Shown here one piece after another: positions 25,352 to 34,201 of a stretch of 64,000 bases of DNA. Source of the DNA: Algoriphagus sp. Y33 (GTDB lineage Bacteria; Bacteroidota; Bacteroidia; Cytophagales; Cyclobacteriaceae). Made by a program: the position numbers and the translations under genes. The notes beneath the pieces are model-generated. The model saw only the letters and a list, made by a program, of their open reading frames with translations, ran no database searches and was not told the origin of the DNA. Every line of letters starts with the position of its first letter. Positions within the stretch are counted from its first letter, which is position 1. Location of the stretch: contig NZ_CP061947.1 of assembly GCF_014838715.1 (NCBI RefSeq), positions 2,728,001-2,792,000 on the forward strand. The letters are read 5' to 3'.

Positions 25352-27811
25352 CTACTTTACTTTAAAAGCATTTTTCAATTTCAGGAAGATGTTCTCCCTA
25401 CCTTTTTTAAACTTCTTTTTCTTGGTTCCTAGATCGTCACCATAATAATTGTACATGTACTCATTGTTCTGAGAATATAAATAAGTATTTCCATAGCCAT
25501 AATTATATCCTTCATAATGATATCCTGAATTTACAATCCCGTTGAAAACCCCATATACGTTTTTCACCTGCTTGTTATTAACAAGATCGTTGATCATCAC
25601 CAAATGATCCTTAGCTGTGTAATTTTGCCTCACCACGTAGATATTAATATCAAACAACCTCATTAAGTCAATTGTCTCAGATACCAAGCCCATAGGGGGC
25701 GTATCAAAAATCACTACATCGAATCGGGACTCCAGATAATCCAAGAATTCAATTAATCTCGGCGTCTGCAACAGTTCTGCCGGATTTGGGGGAATGATAC
25801 CCGAAGGGACAAACCATAGATTTTCATGGACCGTAGCAATAACTATTTCCTCAGCCTCTACTTTACCGATTAGATAAGTGGATAATCCTATATTCTCAGA
25901 TTCTCCAAAGTACGATGCCAATTTTGGTCTTCTTAAATCCCCTCCCACTACTACTGTCTTTTTAGAACCCAAAGCCATAGCCGAAGCCAGGTTTAGAGAA
26001 GTGAAGGTCTTTCCCTCACCGGAAACTGATGAGGTTACCAGTATTTTCTTCGAATTCTTGCCACTCGCCAAATAGGTAATGGCCGATCTGAGGGAACGAA
26101 AAGACTCTGCAACTGCAGACTTCGGAAAATCCAATACTACCTTGTTAGTATCCTTGTGGCTATATCCCACTATCCCCAACTGTGGAATCATGAAATGTTT
26201 TTTCAAATCACGCTGATCTTTGATCGTATCATCAAAAATATCCCGCACCACTACAAAACCAAAAGGCACCAGCAAACCCAAAACAATAGCCAAACCATAG
26301 TTTTGTTCTTTCTTCGGAAAGATCAGAGTTCCACGCCTGGCAGCGTCCAAGATTGAATTGTCTGAGACATTTGACGCCATCGCAATACCTGCTTCGGCAC
26401 GCTTTTCCAGCAAATAAGTATAAAGAGACTCTCTTAATTTGAACTCTCTGAAAATCCCCGAATATTCAGATTCAGATTCAGGAAGCGTAGAGAATTGAGC
26501 ATCATACACACGAATATCCCGCTGGATACTGCCTTTTTTCTGTTTGGTGTTAGCTATCAAATTGACCACATTTTCAAAAAGTGCCTCCTGCACTTTCTCC
26601 ATCTGCACGTCAATTTTCAGGACTTCGGGATGATTTTCATTAACTGTGGCAAGCAGCCTCCTTCTGTCTTGGGAAAGCGTGACCAATGTCTGAATGAGGC
26701 CATTCAGCAATGGGTCTGGAACACCTATGACTGAAGGAGCTATTACATCTGAGAAATCCTTGCTCTTCTGCTCCATATAGGAGCGTATTTGCTCAAAGTA
26801 ATCCAGCTGATAATCAATTTCAGCGTTCATTTCATCGAGCGTATTCATTTTTCCCAGTATATTGGAAAATTCAGCCGAAACATCCAGTAGCTTATTTTCA
26901 ACTTTGAAATCCTGTAACTCCCTCTCCTTTTTCTGAAGTGAATCCTCTAAAAAGCCAAGTTGCTCTTCTATGAAAGCCAGTGTGTTTTCCTGTATTTTAT
27001 TCTTTTCATTTAAATCAAATTCTATATAGGACTCCATTAAGGCGTTGATGTAATCTCTTCCTTTCTCCACCACCTTAGTTGTAGTGCTTAATCGAAGTAC
27101 TGAGCTGTATTCATTCTGCAAACTCACCTGCACAGACCTTGCGTAGCTATCTTCCAGTGAGCTCGGGGTTCTCAATCTAAATATCAATTCTTCATTCGTC
27201 CTGCCCGGATTCACTAGGTGCACTACAAACTTCGACTTGGTTGTCTCTATCTCTTCGCCAAAAGTAAATGTCTTGTCATAGATGGATTCATCTCCCGCAG
27301 CCATTGCTGAATTAAAATCCATGAACCCGCCATCCTCTCTGGTAAGTTTAAAGGTCTTTTCAGAAAGTATTTCCAGTTGGATGGGCACTTCAGCCATCTG
27401 AAAATGATTCCAATCTACTTCGATACGAATCGGCGATCTGTCATAAAGCTCTATTGCTTTAATATTGGTCTTTGCATAGTATTCCACATCGAAGTGCAAT
27501 TTTTTCAAAGCCTCACGGGCCAATCCTTTTGATCTTAATCTCAGGATGTCATTTTCCAAATTAAGACCTGTAGAAAAAATATTTGACCTGTCCAGAATAC
27601 GTGCTTCGGGAGATGTGTTTGTTTTGATCACCATGGATCCCGTTACTTCATATTCATCTACTGTATATCGGTGGAATAGAAAAGTAGCAATGAGAAACAA
27701 AGAAATGAACAGCAAGTACCATGGCCAATACCGGATATACTTGGCTATCACATATCTGATCTCCAGTGCTTTTTCCTCGTTGTCTAATTGGCTTAAGTCT
27801 AACTTCTCCAT
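25352..27811 (-). CDS. Wzc-type polysaccharide co-polymerase/tyrosine autokinase, second copy
   Basis: 819 residues with the same architecture as the other copy: Wzz domain and first helix (~30-50), coiled-coil (ENTLAFIEEQLGFLEDSLQK), second helix (~505-525, YGLAIVLGLLVPFGFVVV), and the kinase with Walker A SGEGKT (~595), VVVGGDLRRPK and VVIFDTPPMGLV. The C-terminus has a different Tyr cluster (YHYEGYNYGYGNTY, then further YxY) and ends in a basic tail. The pair is diverged, so it is probably an old duplication or it serves a second polymer. The Wza-like partner ends 5 bp upstream. Confidence 0.94.
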   Translation of the reverse strand: MEKLDLSQLDNEEKALEIRYVIAKYIRYWPWYLLFISLFLIATFLFHRYTVDEYEVTGSMVIKTNTSPEARILDRSNIFSTGLNLENDILRLRSKGLAREALKKLHFDVEYYAKTNIKAIELYDRSPIRIEVDWNHFQMAEVPIQLEILSEKTFKLTREDGGFMDFNSAMAAGDESIYDKTFTFGEEIETTKSKFVVHLVNPGRTNEELIFRLRTPSSLEDSYARSVQVSLQNEYSSVLRLSTTTKVVEKGRDYINALMESYIEFDLNEKNKIQENTLAFIEEQLGFLEDSLQKKERELQDFKVENKLLDVSAEFSNILGKMNTLDEMNAEIDYQLDYFEQIRSYMEQKSKDFSDVIAPSVIGVPDPLLNGLIQTLVTLSQDRRRLLATVNENHPEVLKIDVQMEKVQEALFENVVNLIANTKQKKGSIQRDIRVYDAQFSTLPESESEYSGIFREFKLRESLYTYLLEKRAEAGIAMASNVSDNSILDAARRGTLIFPKKEQNYGLAIVLGLLVPFGFVVVRDIFDDTIKDQRDLKKHFMIPQLGIVGYSHKDTNKVVLDFPKSAVAESFRSLRSAITYLASGKNSKKILVTSSVSGEGKTFTSLNLASAMALGSKKTVVVGGDLRRPKLASYFGESENIGLSTYLIGKVEAEEIVIATVHENLWFVPSGIIPPNPAELLQTPRLIEFLDYLESRFDVVIFDTPPMGLVSETIDLMRLFDINIYVVRQNYTAKDHLVMINDLVNNKQVKNVYGVFNGIVNSGYHYEGYNYGYGNTYLYSQNNEYMYNYYGDDLGTKKKKFKKGRENIFLKLKNAFKVK

Positions 27812-27816
27812 ATCAA

Positions 27817-28629
27817 CTAATTCCCAGCTACCAAATTAATAATTAAAAGCGTGGATGCTAGCAAGCCTGCAAATAGTGCCAATGAAGCTGTTAAATTATC
27901 CGCATTACCAAACTGTCTGATATTCATCGGTTCCATATACAGAATATCGTTCGGCTGGATAAAGTAAAAAGGACTCGCCAATAGAGCTCGATCATTAAGA
28001 TTGATCTGGTGAATCTTGGTACCTCCATCGTACTGACGAATGATAAATAATTGGTTTTTCTTACCTAATAACGTCGTCTCTCCCGAATTGGCCAATGCAT
28101 CAAAAATAGTAGCCCGGTTTTTATAAATCACATTCACTCCTACCGCATTAAACTCTCCCAGCGTGGTATATCTGATCCCTGCAATCCTTAATTTGACGTA
28201 GATTTCTTCCTTAAAAAACTTGTTGATTTCTGTCTGTACTTTTTCCTTAGCCATCTCTTCGGTCATTCCGGCAATGTTGATTTTGCCCAGCTTAGGAATC
28301 TCTACATCCCCTTTCTGATCTATAGAATAGCCTCTGAAATATAAGGGATCCGACCCACCGCCCCCTCCACCATTGCCCATCGCCCTGACATTTTGAGAAT
28401 TTTGAAAAGAAAAAGCCTCTATAAGCTCAGCATCTGATGTGGCAAAATCTATCTCAACTATATCAAAAGGCTGTAAAATATACTCGTAATCCACCTCTGC
28501 AAAAGGGATAAATTCATCCAATTCTATAGGAGTGTTATCAGGAAGATTTTGCAAATAAGTGATTCGCTTGTTACTGATACAACTCGTCACAAAAACCGCA
28601 AAACTGACAATAAACAAGATTCTCTTCAT
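27817..28629 (-). CDS. Wza-like polysaccharide export lipoprotein, second copy
   Basis: 270 residues from the ATG at 28629, which begins a lipoprotein signal (FIVSFAVFVTSC). Then NKRITYLQNLPD, poly_export domain (YILQPFDIVEIDF), an SLBB domain (TTLGEFNAVGVNVIYKNRAT) and a C-terminal helix (TASLALFAGLLASTLLIINL). A Gly-rich insert (NGGGGGGSDP) replaces a Ser/Gln/Gly-rich segment of the other copy. First gene of the export block on this strand, reading away from the GNAT gene at 28950. Confidence 0.93.
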   Translation of the reverse strand: MKRILFIVSFAVFVTSCISNKRITYLQNLPDNTPIELDEFIPFAEVDYEYILQPFDIVEIDFATSDAELIEAFSFQNSQNVRAMGNGGGGGGSDPLYFRGYSIDQKGDVEIPKLGKINIAGMTEEMAKEKVQTEINKFFKEEIYVKLRIAGIRYTTLGEFNAVGVNVIYKNRATIFDALANSGETTLLGKKNQLFIIRQYDGGTKIHQINLNDRALLASPFYFIQPNDILYMEPMNIRQFGNADNLTASLALFAGLLASTLLIINLVAGN

Positions 28630-28949
28630 TCTAGCTAGAAGCAAAAATTTGGCTTGGGTCAAATATATAAAAATCCTTGAGGAGAAGGGATAAGTTTGAA
28701 ATTAGAACTTAGAAAAGTAGTAGCACAGAAACTTCCCTGAATCCACATCGTATTCTTAGCCTATTACCCTAAGTAAAACTCCATCTAAAAGCCGAACCTA
28801 ACAACTATGACTTTGAACTGAATAGGATACGGAAACATTCACTAAAATAAACCCCGGCCTTTCCCAATTGAGCTGGCTGTACCTACTTACTGCGAATCCT
28901 CATTAAGCTACATCCGGAACCAATTATAAAATCTTCCTATCTTCATCCC
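28630..28949. other. 320-bp divergent intergenic region
   Basis: Lies between two divergently read genes and must hold promoters for both, but no clear -7/-33 pair could be placed with confidence. No repeat or ORF seen. Confidence 0.4.
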
Positions 28950-29888
28950 ATGCAAATCAGAAAGGCAAATCCCGAAGATTTACCCTCAATTATAAACCTG
29001 TTAAAGACCTCTCTTGGAGAAAATTTAATCCCTAAATCTGAAGAATTATGGAATTGGAAGCATGTGGCTAACCCCTTTGGCATTTCACCTGTTTTACTGG
29101 CCGAAGATAGTGGTATAATCTGCGGTTTACGGGTGTTTTTACGCTGGGAATTTCGCCAAGGCAAACAACTCTTAAAAGCATGCAGAGCTGTGGATACGGC
29201 AATCCACCCTGAATATCGGGGAAAGGGGCTTTTCAAGAACCTTACGCTTACACTCGTCGAAGAACTTAAATACGAAGGAGTAGAATTCATATATAACACA
29301 CCGAATTCCCAAAGCACACCGGGCTATTTGAAAATGGGCTGGGAAAGCTGGGGTAAACTCCCTCTTAAAATAAACTTCAATCTTAAATTGGGCAAACCCA
29401 ATAACCAGTCACTCCCCAGTGATTGGTCAAGTATACATAGCCTGATTGATCAAATAGAAAAGGGAAGCTTATATTCTGACAGGATTCAAACAAACCTAGT
29501 CCCTGGTTATCTCAAGTGGCGGTATGAAGCTTGTCCTTTACTTCCATACCACTTTATCAGCGATGGAAGTACTTATCTTTTGATCTATAGAATCAAAGAA
29601 GGAAAAATTGGCAGAGAACTTAGAATTGTAGATTTCTTTAAGCTTCCAGGTTTTGGAGAGAATGAAAAAAAACAACTGAACAATCGATTGAAAACTGTTG
29701 AGAAAAATGAGCGTGTAAGATTCACTTCATTTTCGGGATTACAGTTTCGTAATGATTTGCCATTGGAAATGGGAATCATGCCAGTAATGTCTATAGGCCC
29801 TGAAATAACCCTCAGAAAAGTAAGCGTAAGCGATGATCTGCTACGCCAACCTTGGGGTTGGAGTTTGGGGGATTTGGAAGTTTTCTAG
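28950..29888 (+). CDS. GNAT-family N-acyltransferase
   Basis: 312 residues. The N-terminal half is a GNAT domain: MQIRKANPEDLPSIINLL, then CRAVDTAIHPEYRGKGLFKNLTLTLVEEL with the acyl-CoA loop (RGKGLF), and NTPNSQSTPGYLKMGW at the end of the core. The C-terminal ~150 residues are an extra region, as in enzymes of exopolysaccharide loci. Being divergent from the Wza gene, it could acetylate the exported polymer or a precursor, which is inference. Confidence 0.85.
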   Translation: MQIRKANPEDLPSIINLLKTSLGENLIPKSEELWNWKHVANPFGISPVLLAEDSGIICGLRVFLRWEFRQGKQLLKACRAVDTAIHPEYRGKGLFKNLTLTLVEELKYEGVEFIYNTPNSQSTPGYLKMGWESWGKLPLKINFNLKLGKPNNQSLPSDWSSIHSLIDQIEKGSLYSDRIQTNLVPGYLKWRYEACPLLPYHFISDGSTYLLIYRIKEGKIGRELRIVDFFKLPGFGENEKKQLNNRLKTVEKNERVRFTSFSGLQFRNDLPLEMGIMPVMSIGPEITLRKVSVSDDLLRQPWGWSLGDLEVF

Positions 29889-30087
29889 GATTGTTTCAAC
29901 CATGGAAGTAGTGGGAGAGCTTAAGAAGTTGTTGTAATTTTGATCTCCCCTTCTGCCTATGTACAAACAAGGCTTCCCTAAGGTTTGGGGTGAAAGAATT
30001 GACATCGAAAAACTAACGTGGAATTCGGATTCTGCGCACGACAGGCAAGTAAGGGGGTTATAGAGATAAAGTAAAGATTTTAATAAA

Positions 30088-30465
30088 ATGAAAGGGAAAC
30101 AGGTAATACGAACAGCAGCGGTTTTAGGAATGCTTGCAGTGGGAATTGGAGCTTTCGGAGCACATGGATTGAAAGAAATCCTTGCTGAAACCGGCAGAGC
30201 GGAAACTTTTGAAACCGGTGTGAAATACCACTTCTATCATTCATTGGCCATTTTTCTGATCGGCATTTTGGCTCTAATAAAACCTGAATGGAAAAAGCTC
30301 AACACTGCGGCAATCTTAATGGTAGTGGGAATATTAATTTTCTCAGGCTCACTCTATGCACTTTCTCTTACAGGCATCTCTTGGCTTGGGGCAATCACTC
30401 CTCTCGGAGGAGTTGCTTTTATTGCAGGATGGGCTTTGGTGTTTGTGGCAGCTTCAAAAAACTAA
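30088..30465 (+). CDS. DUF423 small membrane protein
   Basis: 125 residues with four hydrophobic helices. GAFGAHGLKEIL near residue 20, then TGVKYHFYHSLAIFLIG and a C-terminal TPLGGVAFIAGW segment are the conserved signature of DUF423 (YgdD-type) proteins. Function not known. Four bases separate it from the following peptidase gene, so the two are probably co-transcribed. Confidence 0.92.
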   Translation: MKGKQVIRTAAVLGMLAVGIGAFGAHGLKEILAETGRAETFETGVKYHFYHSLAIFLIGILALIKPEWKKLNTAAILMVVGILIFSGSLYALSLTGISWLGAITPLGGVAFIAGWALVFVAASKN

Positions 30466-30468
30466 CGT

Positions 30469-31761
30469 ATGCATAAAATCAGTACTCTTGTACTCCTGAC
30501 ATTTCTTTTTTCTTCTACCCTTTTTGCCCAGCTAAGCCGAAACGAGTTTCTCAAATTGGAATCTGCCTTGGGTGAAGGCAGTTTTTTCAGTGGACACCTT
30601 TCGGGTTTTTTGCTATACGACTTGGATTCCCAGACCGTGCTTTATGAGAAAAATAGCCATCAGCGTTTTATCCCCGCCTCCACTACCAAGCTTTTCACGC
30701 TCTTCTCATCGTTAATAGTTCTGAATGACAGCACTCAGACTTTACGTTATGTCGCTGAAGGAAGAACAATTAAAATCTGGGGGACCGGTGATCCCAGCTG
30801 GAAATACAAAAAGTTTTTCCAGCCTGATTTCCGTGAATTTTTGAGCCCCTATGATCAGGTCATTTTTTCGGACGCGAATATGATTTCACCGGCATTTGGT
30901 TATGGCTGGCAGTGGGATGATTATTACTTCAATTATTCCGCCGAACGTACTTCTTTGCCTATCTATGGAAATATGGTTCAGGTGAAAAAAATAGGCAACG
31001 CTCCTACCGTTTTCCCTCCCAGCTTCCAAGAATCAGTATTCCCTACCAGTCGTACAATCCGTGAATTGGAGCGTGATTTTCACAGCAATAAATTCTTTTA
31101 CAATCCCAACAACTTCAGGGCAAAGGAGGAATTTATCCCTTTTATCACCTCACCGGAGCTTTTTACCAAACTAGCCTCAAACGCAACAGGGAAAACCTGG
31201 ATTTACCAGCCGGACAGTTTGCCAACAGTCCATCAAGAATGGCGTGCTGCTCCACTCTTCCCTATCTTAAAGGAAATGATGCTGGAAAGTGACAATTTTC
31301 TGGCAGAGCAACTTATGCTGATGGTCTCGGATCGGTTGTTTCAGCGACTGGATACCGAACGGGCCATTGAATACATGCTCAAAACATACTTGTATGATTT
31401 GCCGGATAAACCCCAATGGGTGGATGGAAGCGGCTTAAGCAGGCATGACTTGATCACCCCGCGCACTATGGTGGCGCTTTTCGAAAAAATCTACCGTATG
31501 ATACCCGATCAGGAGCTCTTTGAACTTTTACCCACCGGCGGAATATCAGGATCCTTACAAAACAGTTACAAAGCAGAGCAGCCTTACATTTTTGCCAAGA
31601 CTGGCACCATGAGCAACAATCACAGTCTAGTAGGGCTAATCAAGGGAAAAAGCGGCAGGTATTATTGCTTTGCCTTTATGAACTCCAATTACCCCTGGAA
31701 AGCTTCCGAGGTTAGAAAAGAAATGGAGAAAGTGATGGTTATGGTAAGGGATATGATTTGA
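30469..31761 (+). CDS. D-alanyl-D-alanine carboxypeptidase, PBP4 (S13) family
   Basis: 430 residues with a signal peptide (LVLLTFLFSSTLFA). The SxxK motif is STTK (71-74), a SGL motif stands for SxN near residue 322 (WVDGSGLSRHD) and the third box is KTGT (377-380). These are the penicillin-binding active-site motifs of the DacB family. It trims or cuts cross-links in peptidoglycan in the periplasm. The large insert between the first two motifs is shorter than in the E. coli enzyme, as in many Bacteroidota. A heptamer repeat starts inside its stop codon. Confidence 0.92.
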   Translation: MHKISTLVLLTFLFSSTLFAQLSRNEFLKLESALGEGSFFSGHLSGFLLYDLDSQTVLYEKNSHQRFIPASTTKLFTLFSSLIVLNDSTQTLRYVAEGRTIKIWGTGDPSWKYKKFFQPDFREFLSPYDQVIFSDANMISPAFGYGWQWDDYYFNYSAERTSLPIYGNMVQVKKIGNAPTVFPPSFQESVFPTSRTIRELERDFHSNKFFYNPNNFRAKEEFIPFITSPELFTKLASNATGKTWIYQPDSLPTVHQEWRAAPLFPILKEMMLESDNFLAEQLMLMVSDRLFQRLDTERAIEYMLKTYLYDLPDKPQWVDGSGLSRHDLITPRTMVALFEKIYRMIPDQELFELLPTGGISGSLQNSYKAEQPYIFAKTGTMSNNHSLVGLIKGKSGRYYCFAFMNSNYPWKASEVRKEMEKVMVMVRDMI

Positions 31762-31801
31762 TTTACGATTTACGATTTACGATTTACGATTTACGATTTA
31801 C
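31760..31801. repeat. six perfect tandem copies of GATTTAC
   Basis: Six 7-bp units with no mismatch, starting at the second base of the TGA stop of the PBP4-like gene. Intergenic heptamer arrays with this type of A/T-rich sequence occur in several Bacteroidota, by recollection. Confidence 0.95.
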
Positions 31802-31953
31802 GGAGCAAACGAATTAGTTGAAGCATTCGCCATCGATAAATATCAAATACAACCTCTGCGCAAGACCTTGGTGAACTCAATTGTTTAAAATAATTGCGAA
31901 AATCTGTAAGGAATCAGCCGGCTCATGGTCTAAAGAATAAAACAACACAAACC

Positions 31954-32811
31954 ATGAAAAAATCACTTCTTCTATTTTTACTTCTTTTCGGATTCGTCAG
32001 CTTCTCAATTTCTCAAACTTCATTTGAAACAAAAGTTTCCGGCGATGGCGCGCCAATTATTCTGATCCCTGGGCTGGCATCCTCGGGCGATGTCTGGAAA
32101 GAAACTGTCGCCGAGCTCAGCAAAACCAATGCATGCCATGTCCTGACGTTACCCGGCTTTGCCGGCCAACCTGCTACCAATTTCAACGAGGGATTCCTCC
32201 CCAAAATAAAAGCTGAAATCGCCCAATACATTCTGCAACTTGATCAACCAGTAATACTAATAGGCCATAGTCTAGGAGGGTTTTTATCCCTTCAGGTGGC
32301 AAATGAACATCCTGAACTGATCTCAAAGGCAATAATCGTAGACTCTTACCCTTTTTATTCCGCAGCGATGAATCCAATAGCCACAGTGGAAATAATGATC
32401 CCAGTTGCAAAGCAGACGAAGTCTATGATCGAAAATGCAAGTGGTGAAGATTTTGAAACACAGCAAGCGGCAAGTATGCCGATTATGACGGCTACTGCAG
32501 GGAGAATTCCACAGCTGGTGGATTGGTCTGTGAAAAGCGACAGAAGTACCTTAGGTCAAGCCATATACGAATTAATGACTACGGACTATAGACCAAATCT
32601 CAGTAGTCTTAAAACCTCCGTTCTGATTCTAGGAGCATGGTATTCCGGAAAAGATTACGGAATGACCGCTGAATCTGTCAAGGCTAATTTTGAGCAGCAA
32701 TACCGATTAGCGGAAAATGTACAAATCGAAATGGCCCCTACCGCACATCACTTTATTATGTGGGACAATTATGAATGGTTTATGTCGCAAATCCAGAATT
32801 TCATCAAATGA
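31954..32811 (+). CDS. secreted alpha/beta hydrolase
   Basis: 285 residues from the ATG at 31954, which begins a signal peptide (KKSLLLFLLLFGFVSF). Oxyanion-hole loop PIILIPGLASSG, nucleophile elbow GHSLGG (Ser106), and a likely catalytic His in PTAHHFIMW near the end. Generic esterase or hydrolase, periplasmic or outer-membrane. Its stop overlaps the start of the sigma factor gene (ATGA), which is an unusual partner and suggests coupled translation. Confidence 0.88.
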   Translation: MKKSLLLFLLLFGFVSFSISQTSFETKVSGDGAPIILIPGLASSGDVWKETVAELSKTNACHVLTLPGFAGQPATNFNEGFLPKIKAEIAQYILQLDQPVILIGHSLGGFLSLQVANEHPELISKAIIVDSYPFYSAAMNPIATVEIMIPVAKQTKSMIENASGEDFETQQAASMPIMTATAGRIPQLVDWSVKSDRSTLGQAIYELMTTDYRPNLSSLKTSVLILGAWYSGKDYGMTAESVKANFEQQYRLAENVQIEMAPTAHHFIMWDNYEWFMSQIQNFIK

Positions 32812-33311
32812 AGGAAAGTAAGGAGCTCAAGTTCGAACAACTTTATAAATTCCACAAAGACAAGATTTTTCGTCTTTGCTTGGGATTTATAAAGGATAGA
32901 GAGCTGGCTCAGGATCTTTTTCAAGAGATCTTGATCAAGATTTGGAAGCATCTGGACAGCTTTCGCAGTGACAGCGACATCAGCACCTGGATCTATAGAG
33001 TCGCTTATAACACCGCCATCACCTTTTCTGCAAAAGAAAAGAATACCTCAGATCAAACTGATTTTCCTATCGGAATGGATCTTGCCGAACCTGAAAATAC
33101 AAGCCAGGAACAGGAAGTCCAACTTCAACAACTTTATATCGCCATCAACTCACTATCTGAAACAGAACGTGTCATTGCGACGCTACTATTAGAAAACACG
33201 CCGTACAGAAAAATCGCTGAGGTCACGGGCATCTCCGAAAACTATGTGGCGGTAAAAGTCAACCGCATCAAATCATCGCTCACCCAAACTCTCAATCCCA
33301 ATGGAAAATAG
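32808..33311 (+). CDS. ECF sigma factor
   Basis: 167 residues from the ATG at 32808, which overlaps the hydrolase stop. Region 2: KFHKDKIFRLCLGFIKDREL, DLFQEILIKIWKHL. Region 4: LSETERVIATLLLENTPYRKIAEVTGISENYVAVKVNRI. Longer frames start upstream but this ATG fits the family and the coupling. It reads on into a membrane protein that may hold it inactive. Confidence 0.93.
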   Translation: MKESKELKFEQLYKFHKDKIFRLCLGFIKDRELAQDLFQEILIKIWKHLDSFRSDSDISTWIYRVAYNTAITFSAKEKNTSDQTDFPIGMDLAEPENTSQEQEVQLQQLYIAINSLSETERVIATLLLENTPYRKIAEVTGISENYVAVKVNRIKSSLTQTLNPNGK

Positions 33312-33888
33312 CTTCGAAGACATAAAGAAACTGTGGCAAACCCAAAAATCCGTGGAATTCGACCTGACATCATTAATGGCAGGATTGAAAAAAACCGAGA
33401 CAAAACAACGGCGGGAACGGATATTTATGTTGATCATTACACCATTGACGATTGGATTGCTTTTTTGGTCAATGCCCTGGAGAGAAAGTCGGGGAATTGA
33501 GATCAGTTTGTATATTATAGCTTTTGCCATGGTCTGGGTATTGGGCATGGCATTTCGGTCCAAACTATCCAAGAGTGATTCCAGCGAACTATTCAGCAAT
33601 GAAGAATACCTGAAAAGCCAAATTGCCAAACTGGGCTATCGCTACCAAATCGCCAAAAAGTATATGTATATCTATGCCGTTTTACTGGTATTGGCACTCA
33701 ACATTTCCTACTATGTTTTACTGGAACCACTGAACACCCTCACTCGGATAGGTATCCATCTAGTTTTGACGCTTTCCATTGCTGGCTTTATGCATTGGCA
33801 GATGCGCAGAAAAGTAAGAAAATACGACAGGGAACTCCTTCCAATAATCCAACAGATGGAAGAAATGCTGGAGAAGAAAACTGGATAA
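33301..33888 (+). CDS. four-helix membrane protein, probable partner of the ECF sigma factor
   Basis: 195 residues. Not a recognised family. The first ~40 residues are soluble (SFEDIKKLWQTQKSVEFDLT), followed by hydrophobic segments at about 42-58, 68-85, 119-137 and 143-160, and a charged C-terminus with REKxxKYDRELLPIIQQMEEM. It overlaps the sigma gene by 11 bp. The LW-Q-x-Q start and the gene pair are common for unclassified anti-sigma-like proteins in Bacteroidota. Anti-sigma function is inferred only. Confidence 0.65.
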   Translation: MENSFEDIKKLWQTQKSVEFDLTSLMAGLKKTETKQRRERIFMLIITPLTIGLLFWSMPWRESRGIEISLYIIAFAMVWVLGMAFRSKLSKSDSSELFSNEEYLKSQIAKLGYRYQIAKKYMYIYAVLLVLALNISYYVLLEPLNTLTRIGIHLVLTLSIAGFMHWQMRRKVRKYDRELLPIIQQMEEMLEKKTG

Positions 33889-34201
33889 CTTAGGAGAACC
33901 TTGTCCATTCCTGAGTTTGGAACTGACCTCTGATAATATTTGAAACTCAGAAGGAAATGAATAAAAACCGATAGATTATCTGAAAAAGGAATTTTCAAGT
34001 GATCGGTAAGGGTGAATGACTATTCGACCCTACTTTCTTTGTGGTTAGAAGATTCAGTTGTCAAGGCAGTAAAATATTCTTTGCGTATCCTTTGTGTGCT
34101 TTGGGACTAAAAACAAAACCTTCGAGGTTTTTAAAACATCAAAGGTTAAGGAAATTAAAAAAACCTTATTTTCACATTCCAGAAAAACACTTAGCTCCCA
34201 G
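33889..34201. other. 313-bp intergenic region with a palindrome and leader repeat remnants
   Basis: Contains AAAACCT-tcg-AGGTTTT, a perfect palindrome (34116-34132). Before it are TTTGTGGTTA near 34039 and TTTGCG...TTTGTG near 34081-34097, words of a leader-type intergenic repeat common in Bacteroidota. No gene. Confidence 0.5.
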
